Assembly (NCBI RefSeq): GCF_000155735.2
Contig: NC_020908.1
Span: 3,849,001 to 3,913,000 of the forward strand
DNA from: Octadecabacter arcticus 238
GTDB taxonomy: Bacteria > Pseudomonadota > Alphaproteobacteria > Rhodobacterales > Rhodobacteraceae
Reading direction: 5' to 3'
Length of the DNA: 64,000 bases
This document shows positions 20,308 through 29,508 of this stretch, one piece after another. Position 1 is the first letter of the stretch, and each line of letters begins with the position of its first letter. Under the pieces are notes generated by a model that was not told the origin of the DNA, made no database searches, and saw nothing but the letters and a program-made list of their open reading frames with translations. Position numbers and translations under genes: made by a program.

Positions 20308-21261
20308 TTAATCTAACGTATCCGCCAACCAGTTCTCTAGCAAAAAATGCGCGATTGCGCCATTTCTGGCAGACTGTATCGTGGGATGCTCACCTCTGGC
20401 GGCTTGTTCCATCTCGGCGCGGCTTACCCAGCGTGCATCTTCCAGCTCGATAGGGTCCAGCGTGATGTCATAGGACGTCGCGACACCGTAACAACCGATC
20501 ATCAACGACAACGGAAACGCCCAAGGTTGGCTGGCCAGATACGTCACCTCGCCGACTGTGATCCCCGCCTCCTCAAAAACTTCTCTGCGCACGGCGGCCT
20601 CAATGGTTTCGCCCGGCTCCACAAATCCGGCGAGCAGGGAATACATGCCCTCCGGCCAGCCCGGCGACCGGCCAGCGAGGACATCGTCACCGGACACGAT
20701 CAACATGATCACGACCGGATCGGTGCGCGGAAAGTGGAACGTGCCACACGCGGGGCAAACGCGACGCCAGCCCGCATCCGCCGCGGCGCTTTGCGTACCG
20801 CAGGCTGAACAGAATTTGTGGCTGTCGTGCCAGCCGAGAACAGCGCGGGCCGTTGCGGCAAGTTCGGCGTCGCGCGGCGTGAGGGTCGTCATGATGCCAC
20901 GCAGTTCTGCAAAAACGGCCTCACCGGTGGCGGGATGTTGCTGCATGGTTGGGTCCAGAAATGTGTTCATGTCGTCGGCTTCAGCCAACACAGGGTCCCA
21001 GCCCGACAAGGACACGGCAAAGACGGGGCCGTCGTCATCAAGGCCAAGGAAAATCCGAACATCGCCAGCATCAGCCGTGACCGGATGATCAAGCGGCAGA
21101 CGTGCCAACGCACCACCGATGCGATCCAACAGCAGCTTGCCGCGCCACAAAATAATCGTGCGCGCAGCAGGATTAGCTGCAGCTTCCTCGATATTTCCAC
21201 GCATATGGGCAGCCCGATCCAGACCGGACCCGCCGAACGTAGCTGTTTCTGCATTTTTCAT
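20308..21261 (-). CDS. nudC: NAD+ diphosphatase / NADH pyrophosphatase (NudC)
   Basis: 317 residues. A Zn ribbon is formed by FCSACGTQ and RVCPACG. The Nudix box is GFVEPGETIEAAVRREVFEEAGI, and the NudC-specific SQPWAFP follows it. It hydrolyses NAD(H) to NMN(H) and AMP and may remove 5' NAD caps from RNA. ATG 21261 is used. An in-frame TTG 12 codons earlier is weaker. Confidence 0.94.
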   Translation of the reverse strand: MKNAETATFGGSGLDRAAHMRGNIEEAAANPAARTIILWRGKLLLDRIGGALARLPLDHPVTADAGDVRIFLGLDDDGPVFAVSLSGWDPVLAEADDMNTFLDPTMQQHPATGEAVFAELRGIMTTLTPRDAELAATARAVLGWHDSHKFCSACGTQSAAADAGWRRVCPACGTFHFPRTDPVVIMLIVSGDDVLAGRSPGWPEGMYSLLAGFVEPGETIEAAVRREVFEEAGITVGEVTYLASQPWAFPLSLMIGCYGVATSYDITLDPIELEDARWVSRAEMEQAARGEHPTIQSARNGAIAHFLLENWLADTLD

Positions 21262-21345
21262 AGGCCAACCGATGCCATGTCCCAGAACAGGGTGCAATCC
21301 ATACGGCTCTTGCGCGACGGACTATGTAGTTCTATGTCAACGATT

Positions 21346-21439
21346 GAGGGGTTGGCGCGGGCAAGTGCCTCGCCAACCTGGTCAGGTCCGGAAGGAAGCA
21401 GCCACAACGAGCCCCACTTGGGTCGATGTCCAACCTCTC
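21346..21439 (+). ncRNA. ffs: Signal recognition particle 4.5S RNA
   Basis: The diagnostic SRP core GGTCAGGTCCGGAAGGAAGC is present, with the apical GGAA tetraloop. The ends GAGGGGTTGG and CCAACCTCTC pair over 10 bp, giving a 94-nt hairpin-like small SRP RNA. It pairs with Ffh for co-translational membrane targeting. Exact ends are estimated from the pairing. Confidence 0.93.
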
Positions 21440-21445
21440 ACTTAC

Positions 21446-21471
21446 CGCGAAAATGCTTTTGCATTTTTGCG
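21446..21471 (+). terminator. Terminator-like hairpin after SRP RNA
   Basis: An 11-bp stem (CGCGAAAATGC with GCATTTTTGCG, one G-T pair) closes a TTTT loop 6 nt after the SRP RNA. The run of T lies inside the 3' arm. A second hairpin (21484–21502, GCGAAAGC–AAC–GCTTTTGC) follows. Confidence 0.55.
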
Positions 21472-21532
21472 GGGAGCGATAGAGCGAAAGCAACGCTTTT
21501 GCGGAATCGTTCAATAGGATAAACGCTCTTTC

Positions 21533-22567
21533 ATGAACACAACTCTCAAAACCCTCGGCTGGGGCCCGCATTTTGCGCGCCAGATCGAACTTGACCCTGA
21601 CGGCGATCCGCCCAGCCACCCCGTTCGCATTGCAGCCGTTCACCGCGCCCGTCTTGATGGATTTTCCGCAGACGGCCCCATATCCTTATCGCCGGTCGTC
21701 GCCGCTGGCCTTTATGCGGTTGGAGACTGGGTGATCGCCACAGGGTCTGCCGCGTCCGCACCGCTGGAACGCACCACTGAAATCACCCGACGCGCCGCTG
21801 GCGAAGAGTCCAAACCGCAACTGATCGCCGCCAATGTCGACACGCTGGGCATTGTGACCAGTTGCAACGCCGATTTTAATGTCGCGCGGCTCGAACGCTA
21901 TTTGGCAATGTGCGCCGCATCAGGCTGTTTGCCACTAGTGATTCTGACCAAAGCAGACCAATGCGACGACCCCGCCGACTACGTCAAACAGGCCGAAAAA
22001 TTGTCGCCGATGCTCAGCGCGATTGCGGTGAATGCAACGGACGATGAAGACGTCAAACGGCTGAACCCGTGGTGCAGCGACGGGCAAACCTTGGCCTTGG
22101 TCGGATCATCTGGCGTCGGAAAGACGACGATCCAGAACCGCCTGACGGATGTCATCGACACCACGCAAGACATTCGCGCTGGCGACGCCAAGGGCCGCCA
22201 TACGACAACAAATCGCAACCTGCGCGCGACATTTGCAGGTGGGTGGTTGATCGACACACCGGGCATGCGCGAATTGCGACTGGTCGACGCCGAAGCGGGC
22301 GTGCATGAGGTCTTTGGCGACATCACTGAACTGGCCGCGTCGTGCAAATTTAACGACTGCGCCCATGTGACCGAGCCGGGCTGCGCCATTCGCGCGGCGA
22401 TTGCGGCGGGTGATCTGGACACGGACCGGATTGAACGCTGGCGCAAGCTGGAAAAAGAGAACCGGTTCAACACGGCAACGGTTGGTGAAAACCGTGGCCA
22501 CCTCAAGCGGCTTCAAAAGATGTACGACGAAGGTCAAGCGCGCGGCAAAGCTAAGCGGAAGACCTGA
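21533..22567 (+). CDS. rsgA: Ribosome small-subunit-dependent GTPase RsgA
   Basis: Circularly permuted GTPase acting late in 30S maturation. 344 residues. An OB-fold comes first, then G4 LTKAD, then G1 GSSGVGKTT and G3 DTPGMREL, the permuted order G4–G1–G3. The C-terminal zinc finger is CKFNDCAHVTEPGC. The start ATG 21533 has AGGAT rather far upstream (about 14 nt). Confidence 0.95.
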   Translation: MNTTLKTLGWGPHFARQIELDPDGDPPSHPVRIAAVHRARLDGFSADGPISLSPVVAAGLYAVGDWVIATGSAASAPLERTTEITRRAAGEESKPQLIAANVDTLGIVTSCNADFNVARLERYLAMCAASGCLPLVILTKADQCDDPADYVKQAEKLSPMLSAIAVNATDDEDVKRLNPWCSDGQTLALVGSSGVGKTTIQNRLTDVIDTTQDIRAGDAKGRHTTTNRNLRATFAGGWLIDTPGMRELRLVDAEAGVHEVFGDITELAASCKFNDCAHVTEPGCAIRAAIAAGDLDTDRIERWRKLEKENRFNTATVGENRGHLKRLQKMYDEGQARGKAKRKT

Positions 22568-23045
22568 CCGCCCATCGCCGCTGGGCATCGGTTTCCACAG
22601 CACAGGGCCGCGTTTTGCGCAGACGTTCAAGTGCTGCGTCCGAGGCTTCGCCCGCTTCAATCATCAGGCGCAACGCCGCCATACCAGACCTCCCGCAGCC
22701 GCCAAAACAATGGGTCAAAATCTTGCCACCCCGCGCCAAAATGTCTGCGCTCAACGTCGAAACCTCGATCCAAGCGTTGGCGACATTCCCATCCGGTGCG
22801 CCAAAATCCACAATTGGCAGATGGCACCACGTCACGCCAACCGCTGCAAGGTCGTCGCCAAAACCAGACGCGCCCATGCGGTCCAGTTCACTTTGGGTCG
22901 TCATGCTCAGCACTAGGTCCGGGCCCCAGTGCAGAATGGTCGACAGATCAGCCTCGTATGATCCGGAACGCCCCGGAATTGGGGACAGCGCGACCTGCCC
23001 TGCCCCAATATCCAGCGGATAGATCGTAAATTTAGAAGACCCCAT
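22551..23045 (-). CDS. Dual-specificity / tyrosine phosphatase-like protein
   Basis: 164 residues. The P-loop HCFGGCGRSGMAALR holds the CX5R catalytic motif, with Cys nucleophile and Arg. The upstream aspartate in LPIVDFGAPD could be the general acid. Fold and length fit the cyclin-dependent-kinase-inhibitor-3/DSP type found in alphaproteobacteria. Its substrate is unknown. Its ATG (23045) overlaps the end of the broken ankyrin gene by 14 nt, suggesting the two were one operon. Confidence 0.82.
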   Translation of the reverse strand: MGSSKFTIYPLDIGAGQVALSPIPGRSGSYEADLSTILHWGPDLVLSMTTQSELDRMGASGFGDDLAAVGVTWCHLPIVDFGAPDGNVANAWIEVSTLSADILARGGKILTHCFGGCGRSGMAALRLMIEAGEASDAALERLRKTRPCAVETDAQRRWAVRSSA

Positions 23046-24044
23046 GTTCCACCATCTGTCCCAGCATACGTTCAACCCATTGCTGCAAGAACGCACGGAT
23101 TTCCGGCAGACCGGACGCGTCGATTGCGCGGCGTGGCAAAGCAACACCATGTTCCATGGCAATGCGCAAACACCCAATGTAATCACCACCCGCCTGCTGT
23201 GGATTGTGATCAACCCCGTGCAGAATCGTCGACAGAAATCTACCACCATTCTTGTTCACATGGGATAGATCGGGCCGCGGCGACATGAAATAGCCCATCA
23301 CATCAGGCAATCCGTTCCAACCGGCGGCTTGCACCGGCGTCACACCATCGCTGTCCGCGTGATCCCATTCTAGGCCAATCGCGACGAGTGCTTTCGGAGG
23401 CAGCAGCTTATCCGGAAAATGCAATATTTCGCGCAAGATGCCGCGGTAATGCGTGGGCAGCTTGTCGGTATCGATGATACTCGTCGCACCCACGGCCTTT
23501 GGCGGCTTGTGCCAACATCTGTTCCATATCTGTCAATGGCGTCGCTTGCCCCAATGCATCAGGACGCGCGACAAGATCGGCGTAACTAAAGACCGCAGCG
23601 AACTCATAGGCGCTGTGTCCATGACACAACGCAGCGGGGTCGGCTCCGTTCTCAAACAGCCAAGCCGCCATGTCCATGTGTCCTGCCTGGCCCAGCGCCC
23701 AATAGAGCGGTGACAGTGGATCGCTCGTTCACATCAGCCCCGTTCGCAACCAACATATCGGCAATCGCAATGGCGTCGTCTGCCTTGTCTGGCCAGCCAG
23801 TGAGCATGCGCGATTTGCACAAATGCAAAAGGGGCAAGGCCGGCCCCGCGGCAGTGACAGCGCAGGTCGGATCATCACGCAACATCGCCCGAACCGCACG
23901 CTCATCATAAAGCCCGCACAACAGGCTAAAATGACCGGCGACCAGATCAGGTTTGTCTTCCATAAAACGGTGCACGACGCCCTTCTGGCCATGGTGAAGC
24001 GCGACTTTCAGACGTTGCAGTTTGAACGCGCGATGAAGGTCCAA
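23032..24044 (-). pseudogene. Ankyrin-repeat protein gene broken by two frameshifts
   Basis: Three successive frames on the minus strand read as one protein. The first holds LKVALHHGQKGVVHRFMEDKP to ADMLVANGADVNERS. The second holds SPLYWALGQAGHMDMAAWLFENGADPAAL (split here only by frame) to MLAQAAK. The third holds AVGATSIIDTDKLPTHY to the stop. The ANGAD/ENGAD blocks are ankyrin-repeat signatures. Shifts lie near 23710 and near 23495, the latter consistent with one extra A in an AAA run. Upstream of 24044 a TAG follows a possible ATG, so the original start is also damaged. It probably served protein–protein binding. Confidence 0.75.
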
Positions 24045-24823
24045 CGCCTCAATCTAGGGCTTCATCGCTGGCCACGTGGCAAAACTGTTTTCGCGCGCAA
24101 TGACGTGCAGAAAATCAGCGTGCTTTTATTCATCGCCTGCGCGGGGGGTGCATCCGCAACCGCGCACGTGCATCCGTGTCGCCAACTTCATATCGGGACT
24201 TCAGTGCCCTACCAGCGCTGCGAAATGTATCTAGGGCGTCTGTCATAGGACTTGCTCATTAACAGGTCCCAAGGTTCGCTGGCCTGTACAATGAGAAAGA
24301 CCGAAAGTGGTCTGTTCTACATCGAAAGTGTGCCAATTTCGGCTTTCCGCGAACCTGGACGTCCCTTGGGGCCATTTTTCTAGAACTTGCGCTTGCACAG
24401 GGCAAGCCGTCAACTAAGCTGTTTTGATTGGCAAATCAAAAAACCATCCCGAACCCGCACCAACATGGCAGAAGATCGCACGTCGATAGCCAATGAACGC
24501 ACCTTTTCCAACTGAATGGGCACGGGGCTGGGCGCAATCGGTGTGGCCGTCGGTATGAAGGCCGTCTTCGGCGCGTTTAAACCCACGTGGGCGGCCAAAG
24601 CCATCGCATCGATTTCTCTCATTATCGCAATTCTGACTTTCTATGAAGCGTGCCAACAGGCCTGCAAAACCCTCAACCGTCTGCGCGAAACCATTTTTGA
24701 GGCATAGTCAGGCAAAAGTTTCACGTCGCTCGAGGTCCCGATGTCCATCACGGCCATCGGAACAGGCGCCATCCTGTGATCCTGTAGGTGGACGCCGAGG
24801 GACCTTGGGCGTAACTTATCCCA
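24045..24823. other. Intergenic region without a recognisable gene
   Basis: About 780 bp between the broken ankyrin gene and dnaX. Two short frames were considered. One is 24105–24248 (+), 47 codons from GTG, beginning QKISVLLFIACAGGASATA like a secretion signal. The other is 24516–24707 (+), with one hydrophobic stretch. Neither has a ribosome-binding site or known homology. It may be decayed DNA. Confidence 0.4.
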
Positions 24824-26584
24824 ATGACCGAATCCGATACCCCAAAATACCAAGTCCTTGCGCGCAAATACCGCCCCGAGACTTTTGCCGATCTTGTCGG
24901 ACAAGACGCCATGGTGCGCACGCTTAAAAACGCGTTCGCCGCCAACCGGATCGCGCAGGCGTTCATCATGACGGGCATCCGTGGCACCGGTAAAACGACC
25001 ACAGCGCGAATCATCGCCAAGGGGATGAACTGCATCGGAATCGACGGTCAGGGTGGCCCAACGACCGAACCTTGCGGCAAATGCGAAAACTGCGTCGCGA
25101 TCATGGAAGGTCGCCACGTCGATGTCATGGAAATGGACGCCGCATCGCGCACGGGCGTCGGTGACATCCGTGAAATAATCGAAAGCGTGCATTACCGCGC
25201 CGCGTCCGCCCGTTACAAAGTCTACATCATTGACGAAGTGCACATGCTGTCCGTCAACGCGTTCAACGCACTTCTCAAAACGCTGGAAGAACCACCCGAG
25301 CACGTCAAATTCATCTTCGCGACGACCGAAATTCGCAAGGTGCCAGTGACGGTGTTGTCCCGCTGTCAGCGGTTCGACCTTCGCCGCATTGAACCCGAAG
25401 ACCAGATCGGCCTGCTGCGCAAGATCGCGACTGCCGAAGGCGCTGAGATTACTGATGATGCACTCGCTTTGATCACACGCGCCGCCGAAGGGTCCGCGCG
25501 GGATGCGCAGTCATTGTTGGACCAGGCGATTTCCCATGGCGCAGGCGAAACCTCTGCCGATCAAGTCCGCGCAATGTTGGGGCTGGCAGATCGTGGACGC
25601 GTGCTTGATCTGTTTGACATGATCCTCAAGGGGCAAGCAGCCGACGCGCTGCAGGAATTGTCCGGCCAATACGCCGACGGTGCCGATCCAATGGCGATCC
25701 TGCGCGATCTGGCGGAAATCGCCCACTGGGTCAGCGTAATCAAGATCACGCCTGATGCAGCCGAAGACCCGACCGTCAGCCCCGATGAGCGCACGCGCGG
25801 CATTGCCATGGCGGATGCATTGGCAATGCGGGTGCTGACACGGCTGTGGCAGATGTTGCTCAAAGCCCTCGAAGAAGTCGCGATGGCACCCAATGCAATG
25901 ATGGCTGCGGAAATGGCGATCATTCGCCTGACCCACGTGGCGGACCTGCCGAGCGTTGAAGACCTTGTTCGCAAGCTCGACAAAGAGACACCACCCTCCG
26001 GTGGTCCAGGCGGTGGTGGCCCACGCGCAGCGCCTGCCGTGAACACCGCCGTGCAATCCTCAGCAGTGGCGGCGACCCATTCCAGCCCTAGCGGTCCGTC
26101 AGCCTCTGCCGGTGGTGCGGTTCTGGCCGTGGCAAACGATGAAGCGCTCGCCCATTATCCGACCTTCGAGCACATCGTCGAATTGATCCGCCGCCACCGC
26201 GACGTGAAATTGCTGGTAGAAGTTGAAACTGGCGTGCGACTTGCGGCCTACCAACCCGGTCGCATTGAATTTGTCCCCGCTAAGGGCGCGCCGCACGATC
26301 TTGCGCAGCGGCTCGGATCACGCCTACAGGCTTGGACCGGAAATCGCTGGGCCGTCACGCTGGTCAATGAGGGCGGCGGCGAAACGATTGCCGAAGTGCG
26401 CGACATTGAAACCAACGCCCTGCGCGATAAGGCACAGGCGCATCCACTGGTTCAGGCCGTCTTGATGAAATTCCCCGGCGCCAGAATAACCGACATTCGA
26501 ACCCCCAAAGCACGAGAGGCGGAAGCCGAATTCGAAGCCTTGCCCGAAGTCGACGACGAATGGGATCCGTTTGAGGACAGCTAA
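24824..26584 (+). CDS. dnaX: DNA polymerase III subunits gamma/tau
   Basis: Clamp-loader ATPase of the replisome. 586 residues. Walker A is GIRGTGKTT near residue 49, a Zn finger follows (CGKCENC), then DEVHMLS (Walker B) and sensor/SRC LSRCQRF. The C-terminal tau-like part carries a Gly/Pro/Ala-rich linker (residues about 385–430) and a folded tail that should contact DnaE. It forms a compact replication/repair block with ybaB and recR, conserved across bacteria. The RBS is weak. Confidence 0.96.
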   Translation: MTESDTPKYQVLARKYRPETFADLVGQDAMVRTLKNAFAANRIAQAFIMTGIRGTGKTTTARIIAKGMNCIGIDGQGGPTTEPCGKCENCVAIMEGRHVDVMEMDAASRTGVGDIREIIESVHYRAASARYKVYIIDEVHMLSVNAFNALLKTLEEPPEHVKFIFATTEIRKVPVTVLSRCQRFDLRRIEPEDQIGLLRKIATAEGAEITDDALALITRAAEGSARDAQSLLDQAISHGAGETSADQVRAMLGLADRGRVLDLFDMILKGQAADALQELSGQYADGADPMAILRDLAEIAHWVSVIKITPDAAEDPTVSPDERTRGIAMADALAMRVLTRLWQMLLKALEEVAMAPNAMMAAEMAIIRLTHVADLPSVEDLVRKLDKETPPSGGPGGGGPRAAPAVNTAVQSSAVAATHSSPSGPSASAGGAVLAVANDEALAHYPTFEHIVELIRRHRDVKLLVEVETGVRLAAYQPGRIEFVPAKGAPHDLAQRLGSRLQAWTGNRWAVTLVNEGGGETIAEVRDIETNALRDKAQAHPLVQAVLMKFPGARITDIRTPKAREAEAEFEALPEVDDEWDPFEDS

Positions 26585-26646
26585 CACGCCTTGCAGCATG
26601 CCCGCGTGCTGCCTATTTACCCACAACAGATATTTAGGAGATAGCG

Positions 26647-26991
26647 ATGTTCAAAGGACTAGGTGGCCTCGGCGATATGGCCGGAATGATGAAAAAAGCC
26701 CAAGAGATGCAAAAGCAAATGGGCCAGTTGCAAGAAGACCTCCATGATATCGTGGTCGTCGGGATCAGCGGCGCGGGTCTGGTCAAAGCGACGGCGTCTG
26801 CCAAAGGCGAACTCAAGGCACTCGATATTGATCCCTCAATCTTTAACGGTGACGACAAAGAAGTGGTCGAAGACCTGATACTTGCGGCAATCAAAGACGC
26901 GCAATCCAAAGCGTCGGACAAGGCGCAGGAAGAAATGGCAAAACTGACCGACGGGTTGGGCCTACCAGCAGATATGAAGCTGCCGTTTTAA
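26647..26991 (+). CDS. YbaB/EbfC family nucleoid-associated protein
   Basis: 114 residues. It starts MFKGLGGLGDMAGMMKKAQEMQKQM, the long helix of the YbaB tweezers fold, then VVGISGAGLVKATASAKGEL. It binds DNA as a dimer. It lies between dnaX (62 nt upstream) and recR as in most bacteria. AGGAG precedes the ATG. Confidence 0.95.
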   Translation: MFKGLGGLGDMAGMMKKAQEMQKQMGQLQEDLHDIVVVGISGAGLVKATASAKGELKALDIDPSIFNGDDKEVVEDLILAAIKDAQSKASDKAQEEMAKLTDGLGLPADMKLPF

Positions 26992-27060
26992 TCGGGCGAA
27001 CGCATAGCGTTCGATCCAGTGCGGTGTAGCGAATTGCCCTTCGCAATTTGCGGGCCGCAC
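26991..27060 (+). other. Pair of hairpins between ybaB and recR
   Basis: First hairpin: CGAACGC–ATA–GCGTTCG (26997–27013), perfect 7 bp, directly after the ybaB stop. Second: outer stem GTGCGG/CCGCAC (27019–27060) enclosing GCGAATTG/CAATTTGC. No T-run follows, so these are weak terminators at best. They could be RNA processing or stability elements ahead of the recR RBS at about 27081. Confidence 0.5.
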
Positions 27061-27089
27061 CCCCTGTCAAGTTCTCGCAGCGGAGCACC

Positions 27090-27683
27090 ATGTCCCAAGC
27101 CCCCAAAGACATCGACGCGTTGATCAATCTGATGGCCCGCCTTCCAGGGCTGGGCCCACGATCTGCCCGCCGTGCAGTGCTGCACCTCATCAAAAAGCGC
27201 GGGCAACTGCTAAATCCGTTGGCAGAAGCGCTGACGATCGTCGGGGCGACAGCGCGTGAATGTCTAAACTGCGGCAACATCGGCACCTCCGATCTTTGCG
27301 GCATCTGCGAGAGCGAGAAACGCAACGTCGGCCAAATCTGTGTCGTCGAAGACGTGGCAGACCTCTGGGCGATGGAACGATCTGGCGTTTTCAAAGGCCG
27401 CTACCATGTCCTTGGCGGCACATTGTCAGCACTTGATGACATTGGCCCCGATGAACTGCGTATCCCGAAATTGCGCGACCGCATCACGACCGAACACATC
27501 ACCGAAGTCATTCTCGCACTGGGGGCCACAATCGATGGCCAAACCACGGCCCACTATATCGCGGATGAATTGCACGGCGTTCAGGTGACGACCTTGGCCC
27601 AAGGTGTCCCTGTCGGCGGCGAACTCGACTACCTTGACGACGGAACGATCACGGCCGCCCTCAATGCGCGCAAAGCCCTCTAA
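27090..27683 (+). CDS. recR: Recombination mediator RecR
   Basis: RecFOR pathway protein that loads RecA on gapped DNA. 197 residues, the usual size. HhH motif [16 protein letters not shown] near residue 18, Zn finger [16 protein letters not shown], Toprim [18 protein letters not shown] 27090 follows CGGAG; the in-frame upstream start is weaker. Confidence 0.97.
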   Translation: MSQAPKDIDALINLMARLPGLGPRSARRAVLHLIKKRGQLLNPLAEALTIVGATARECLNCGNIGTSDLCGICESEKRNVGQICVVEDVADLWAMERSGVFKGRYHVLGGTLSALDDIGPDELRIPKLRDRITTEHITEVILALGATIDGQTTAHYIADELHGVQVTTLAQGVPVGGELDYLDDGTITAALNARKAL

Positions 27684-27800
27684 ACTGCCCCGTCTTTGCT
27701 TCAAAAATATCCCCGCCAGAGGCTCCTGCAGCGCAACACACACCACAGCCAGCCTTGGCGCATGCCAGAGCAAAAAGTTCAACGTGAATAAACAAACAAA

Positions 27801-27830
27801 GCCCCCGAGTATCGCTCGGGGGCCTTTCAT
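27801..27830 (-). terminator. Strong terminator serving trcR (possibly bidirectional)
   Basis: GCCCCCGAG pairs with CTCGGGGGC around a 5-nt loop. On the minus strand it is followed by TTTGTTTGTTT, a good terminator for trcR. On the plus strand CTTTC follows, so it may also end the recR transcript. Confidence 0.85.
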
Positions 27831-27855
27831 TCAAATCAAGATAACGCGATAAGGA

Positions 27856-28602
27856 TCAATCTTTTTCGTCGTCATCGCCTGCGTCGTTGGGCAGGTTAAA
27901 GAATGTATCTTTATCCGGAATTGAAGTGTCTTCCTCAGGCTCGGGCATGCTCTCGCCCAAGGTGAACGTCTCAAGTCCCTCAATCGCTGTTGGCATTTTG
28001 GAGTCAGTGCCAAGGCTCTGCTCGGTCGAGACCAGCTTGCGACGCTCATCATCGCTCATCACACCGCCTTCTTTGGCTTTCTTGGCCGCGGCTTTTTGCA
28101 CGGCAGCGTCCAGTTCAACCTGCTTACACAGACCCAACGCGACCGGATCAATCGGTTCGATGTTGTTGATGTTCCAGTGCGTGCGTTCACGGATCGCTTG
28201 GATTGTGGGCTTCGTGGTGCCGACCAGTTTAGAAATCTGACCGTCGGCCAATTCAGGGTGGAACTTGACCAACCAATAGATCGACGCCGGGCGATCCTGA
28301 CGCTTGGACAAGGGTGTATAACGCGGGCCACGGCGCTTTTCTTCACCAGCCGATCCAGGGTGAAACAACAGCTTCAACTTATAGGTTGGGTCGGCTTCGC
28401 CACGATCAATCTCGTCTTGCGTCAGCTGTTTGTTGGTCAGCGGGTCAAATCCTTTGACGCCAGCCGCGACATCGCCGTCCGCAATGCCCTGCACTTCCAA
28501 CTCATGAAGTGCGCAGAAATCCGCGATCTGTTTGAATGTCATTGTGGTGTTATCGCACAGCCAAACTGCTGTGGCTTTGGCCATAATTGGTATATCGCTC
28601 AT
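27856..28602 (-). CDS. trcR: TrcR / DUF1013 cell-cycle transcriptional regulator
   Basis: 248 residues. It starts MSDIPIMAKATAVWLCDNTTMTFKQIADFCALHELEVQGI in pieces, the well-conserved DUF1013 N-terminus, with an HTH-like region ISKLVGTTKPTIQAIRERTHWN near residue 130. The tail is acidic (DAGDDDEKD). In Caulobacter, TrcR associates with RNA polymerase on cell-cycle genes (family knowledge). AAGGAG lies 8–9 nt before the ATG. Confidence 0.92.
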   Translation of the reverse strand: MSDIPIMAKATAVWLCDNTTMTFKQIADFCALHELEVQGIADGDVAAGVKGFDPLTNKQLTQDEIDRGEADPTYKLKLLFHPGSAGEEKRRGPRYTPLSKRQDRPASIYWLVKFHPELADGQISKLVGTTKPTIQAIRERTHWNINNIEPIDPVALGLCKQVELDAAVQKAAAKKAKEGGVMSDDERRKLVSTEQSLGTDSKMPTAIEGLETFTLGESMPEPEEDTSIPDKDTFFNLPNDAGDDDEKD

Positions 28603-28734
28603 CGCGTTTTCTCCTTATCAATCGACATGACTTCCTTGAGCCCTTGAAGGGGCGGACCGCTTTCGGCCAGGTTCACATTGTCGGGGAACTTGCATGCTAT
28701 ATAGTCGGGCGACTGTGTTATGGAAAGACCCCAA

Positions 28735-29364
28735 ATGTTGCGACTGATTACCCTGCTGTGCGCTCTTGCCCTGCCCGCCAAAGCGCAGGATGTTTCAGGC
28801 GCGTTCGACTACTACGTTTTGTCCCTGTCATGGTCGCCAAATTGGTGCGCATTGGAGGGCGATTCTCGCAATTCGCCGCAATGCGACGCTGACGCAGATT
28901 TCGGCTGGGTTCTGCACGGACTCTGGCCACAGTTTGAAACCGGCTGGCCCGCCGACTGCCGCCACACGTTCCGCAATCCGTCCCGCGCAGAGACGACTGC
29001 AATGGCAGATATTATGGGGACCAGTGGATTAGCGTGGTATCAATGGAACAAGCACGGGTCGTGTTCGGGTCTATCGCCGGACGATTATTTTGCACTGGCG
29101 CGCCTTGCGTTTGAACGCATCACACGCCCAGAGGTTTTCCGCCGCCTTGAAGACCCGATAACGTTGCCAGCGTCGCTGGTGGAGGAAGCGTTTATCCGCG
29201 ACAATCCGTTCCTGTCGCCGGACGAAATCACCATAATATGCCGCGCGTCGCGCATTCAAGAAGCCCGTATTTGTTTGACCCGCGATCTGGAGCCGCGCCG
29301 ATGCGGGTCCGATGTGATCCGTGATTGTTCATTGGATGACGCGCTGTTCGATCCGGTCCGATAA
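28735..29364 (+). CDS. Secreted ribonuclease T2 family protein
   Basis: 209 residues. Signal peptide MLRLITLLCALALPAKA with AKA|QD cleavage. The two catalytic segments are GWVLHGLWPQ (CAS I, His) and WNKHGSC (CAS II, His/Lys). Cysteines for disulfides are present (NWCALEG, PQCD, ADCRH, IICRAS, RRCGS, RDCS). It acts in the periplasm or outside on RNA for nutrient scavenging. ATG 28735 has GGAAAG upstream and gives the cleaner signal peptide; ATG 28720 is the alternative. It is divergent from trcR. Confidence 0.92.
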   Translation: MLRLITLLCALALPAKAQDVSGAFDYYVLSLSWSPNWCALEGDSRNSPQCDADADFGWVLHGLWPQFETGWPADCRHTFRNPSRAETTAMADIMGTSGLAWYQWNKHGSCSGLSPDDYFALARLAFERITRPEVFRRLEDPITLPASLVEEAFIRDNPFLSPDEITIICRASRIQEARICLTRDLEPRRCGSDVIRDCSLDDALFDPVR

Positions 29365-29508
29365 TTGCAAAGGCGGGCGGGCAATGTCCGCTGTGCGGTG
29401 GCATCCCAGAATTACGGAACTATGGCCGTCAACATCAGTGGCTGCTAGGCTACGCGCAACCACAGGAGTAGCGATGCGCAGGTCCGTCTTGCAGCCTTGC
29501 AAAATTGA

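Noticed and set aside
24105..24248. 47-codon frame with a signal-peptide-like start
   Set aside because: GTG start without ribosome-binding site, no homologue recognised, and it lies in degraded DNA.
24516..24707. 63-codon frame with one hydrophobic segment upstream of dnaX
   Set aside because: No ribosome-binding site or family; overlapping frames on the other strand look equally likely by chance.
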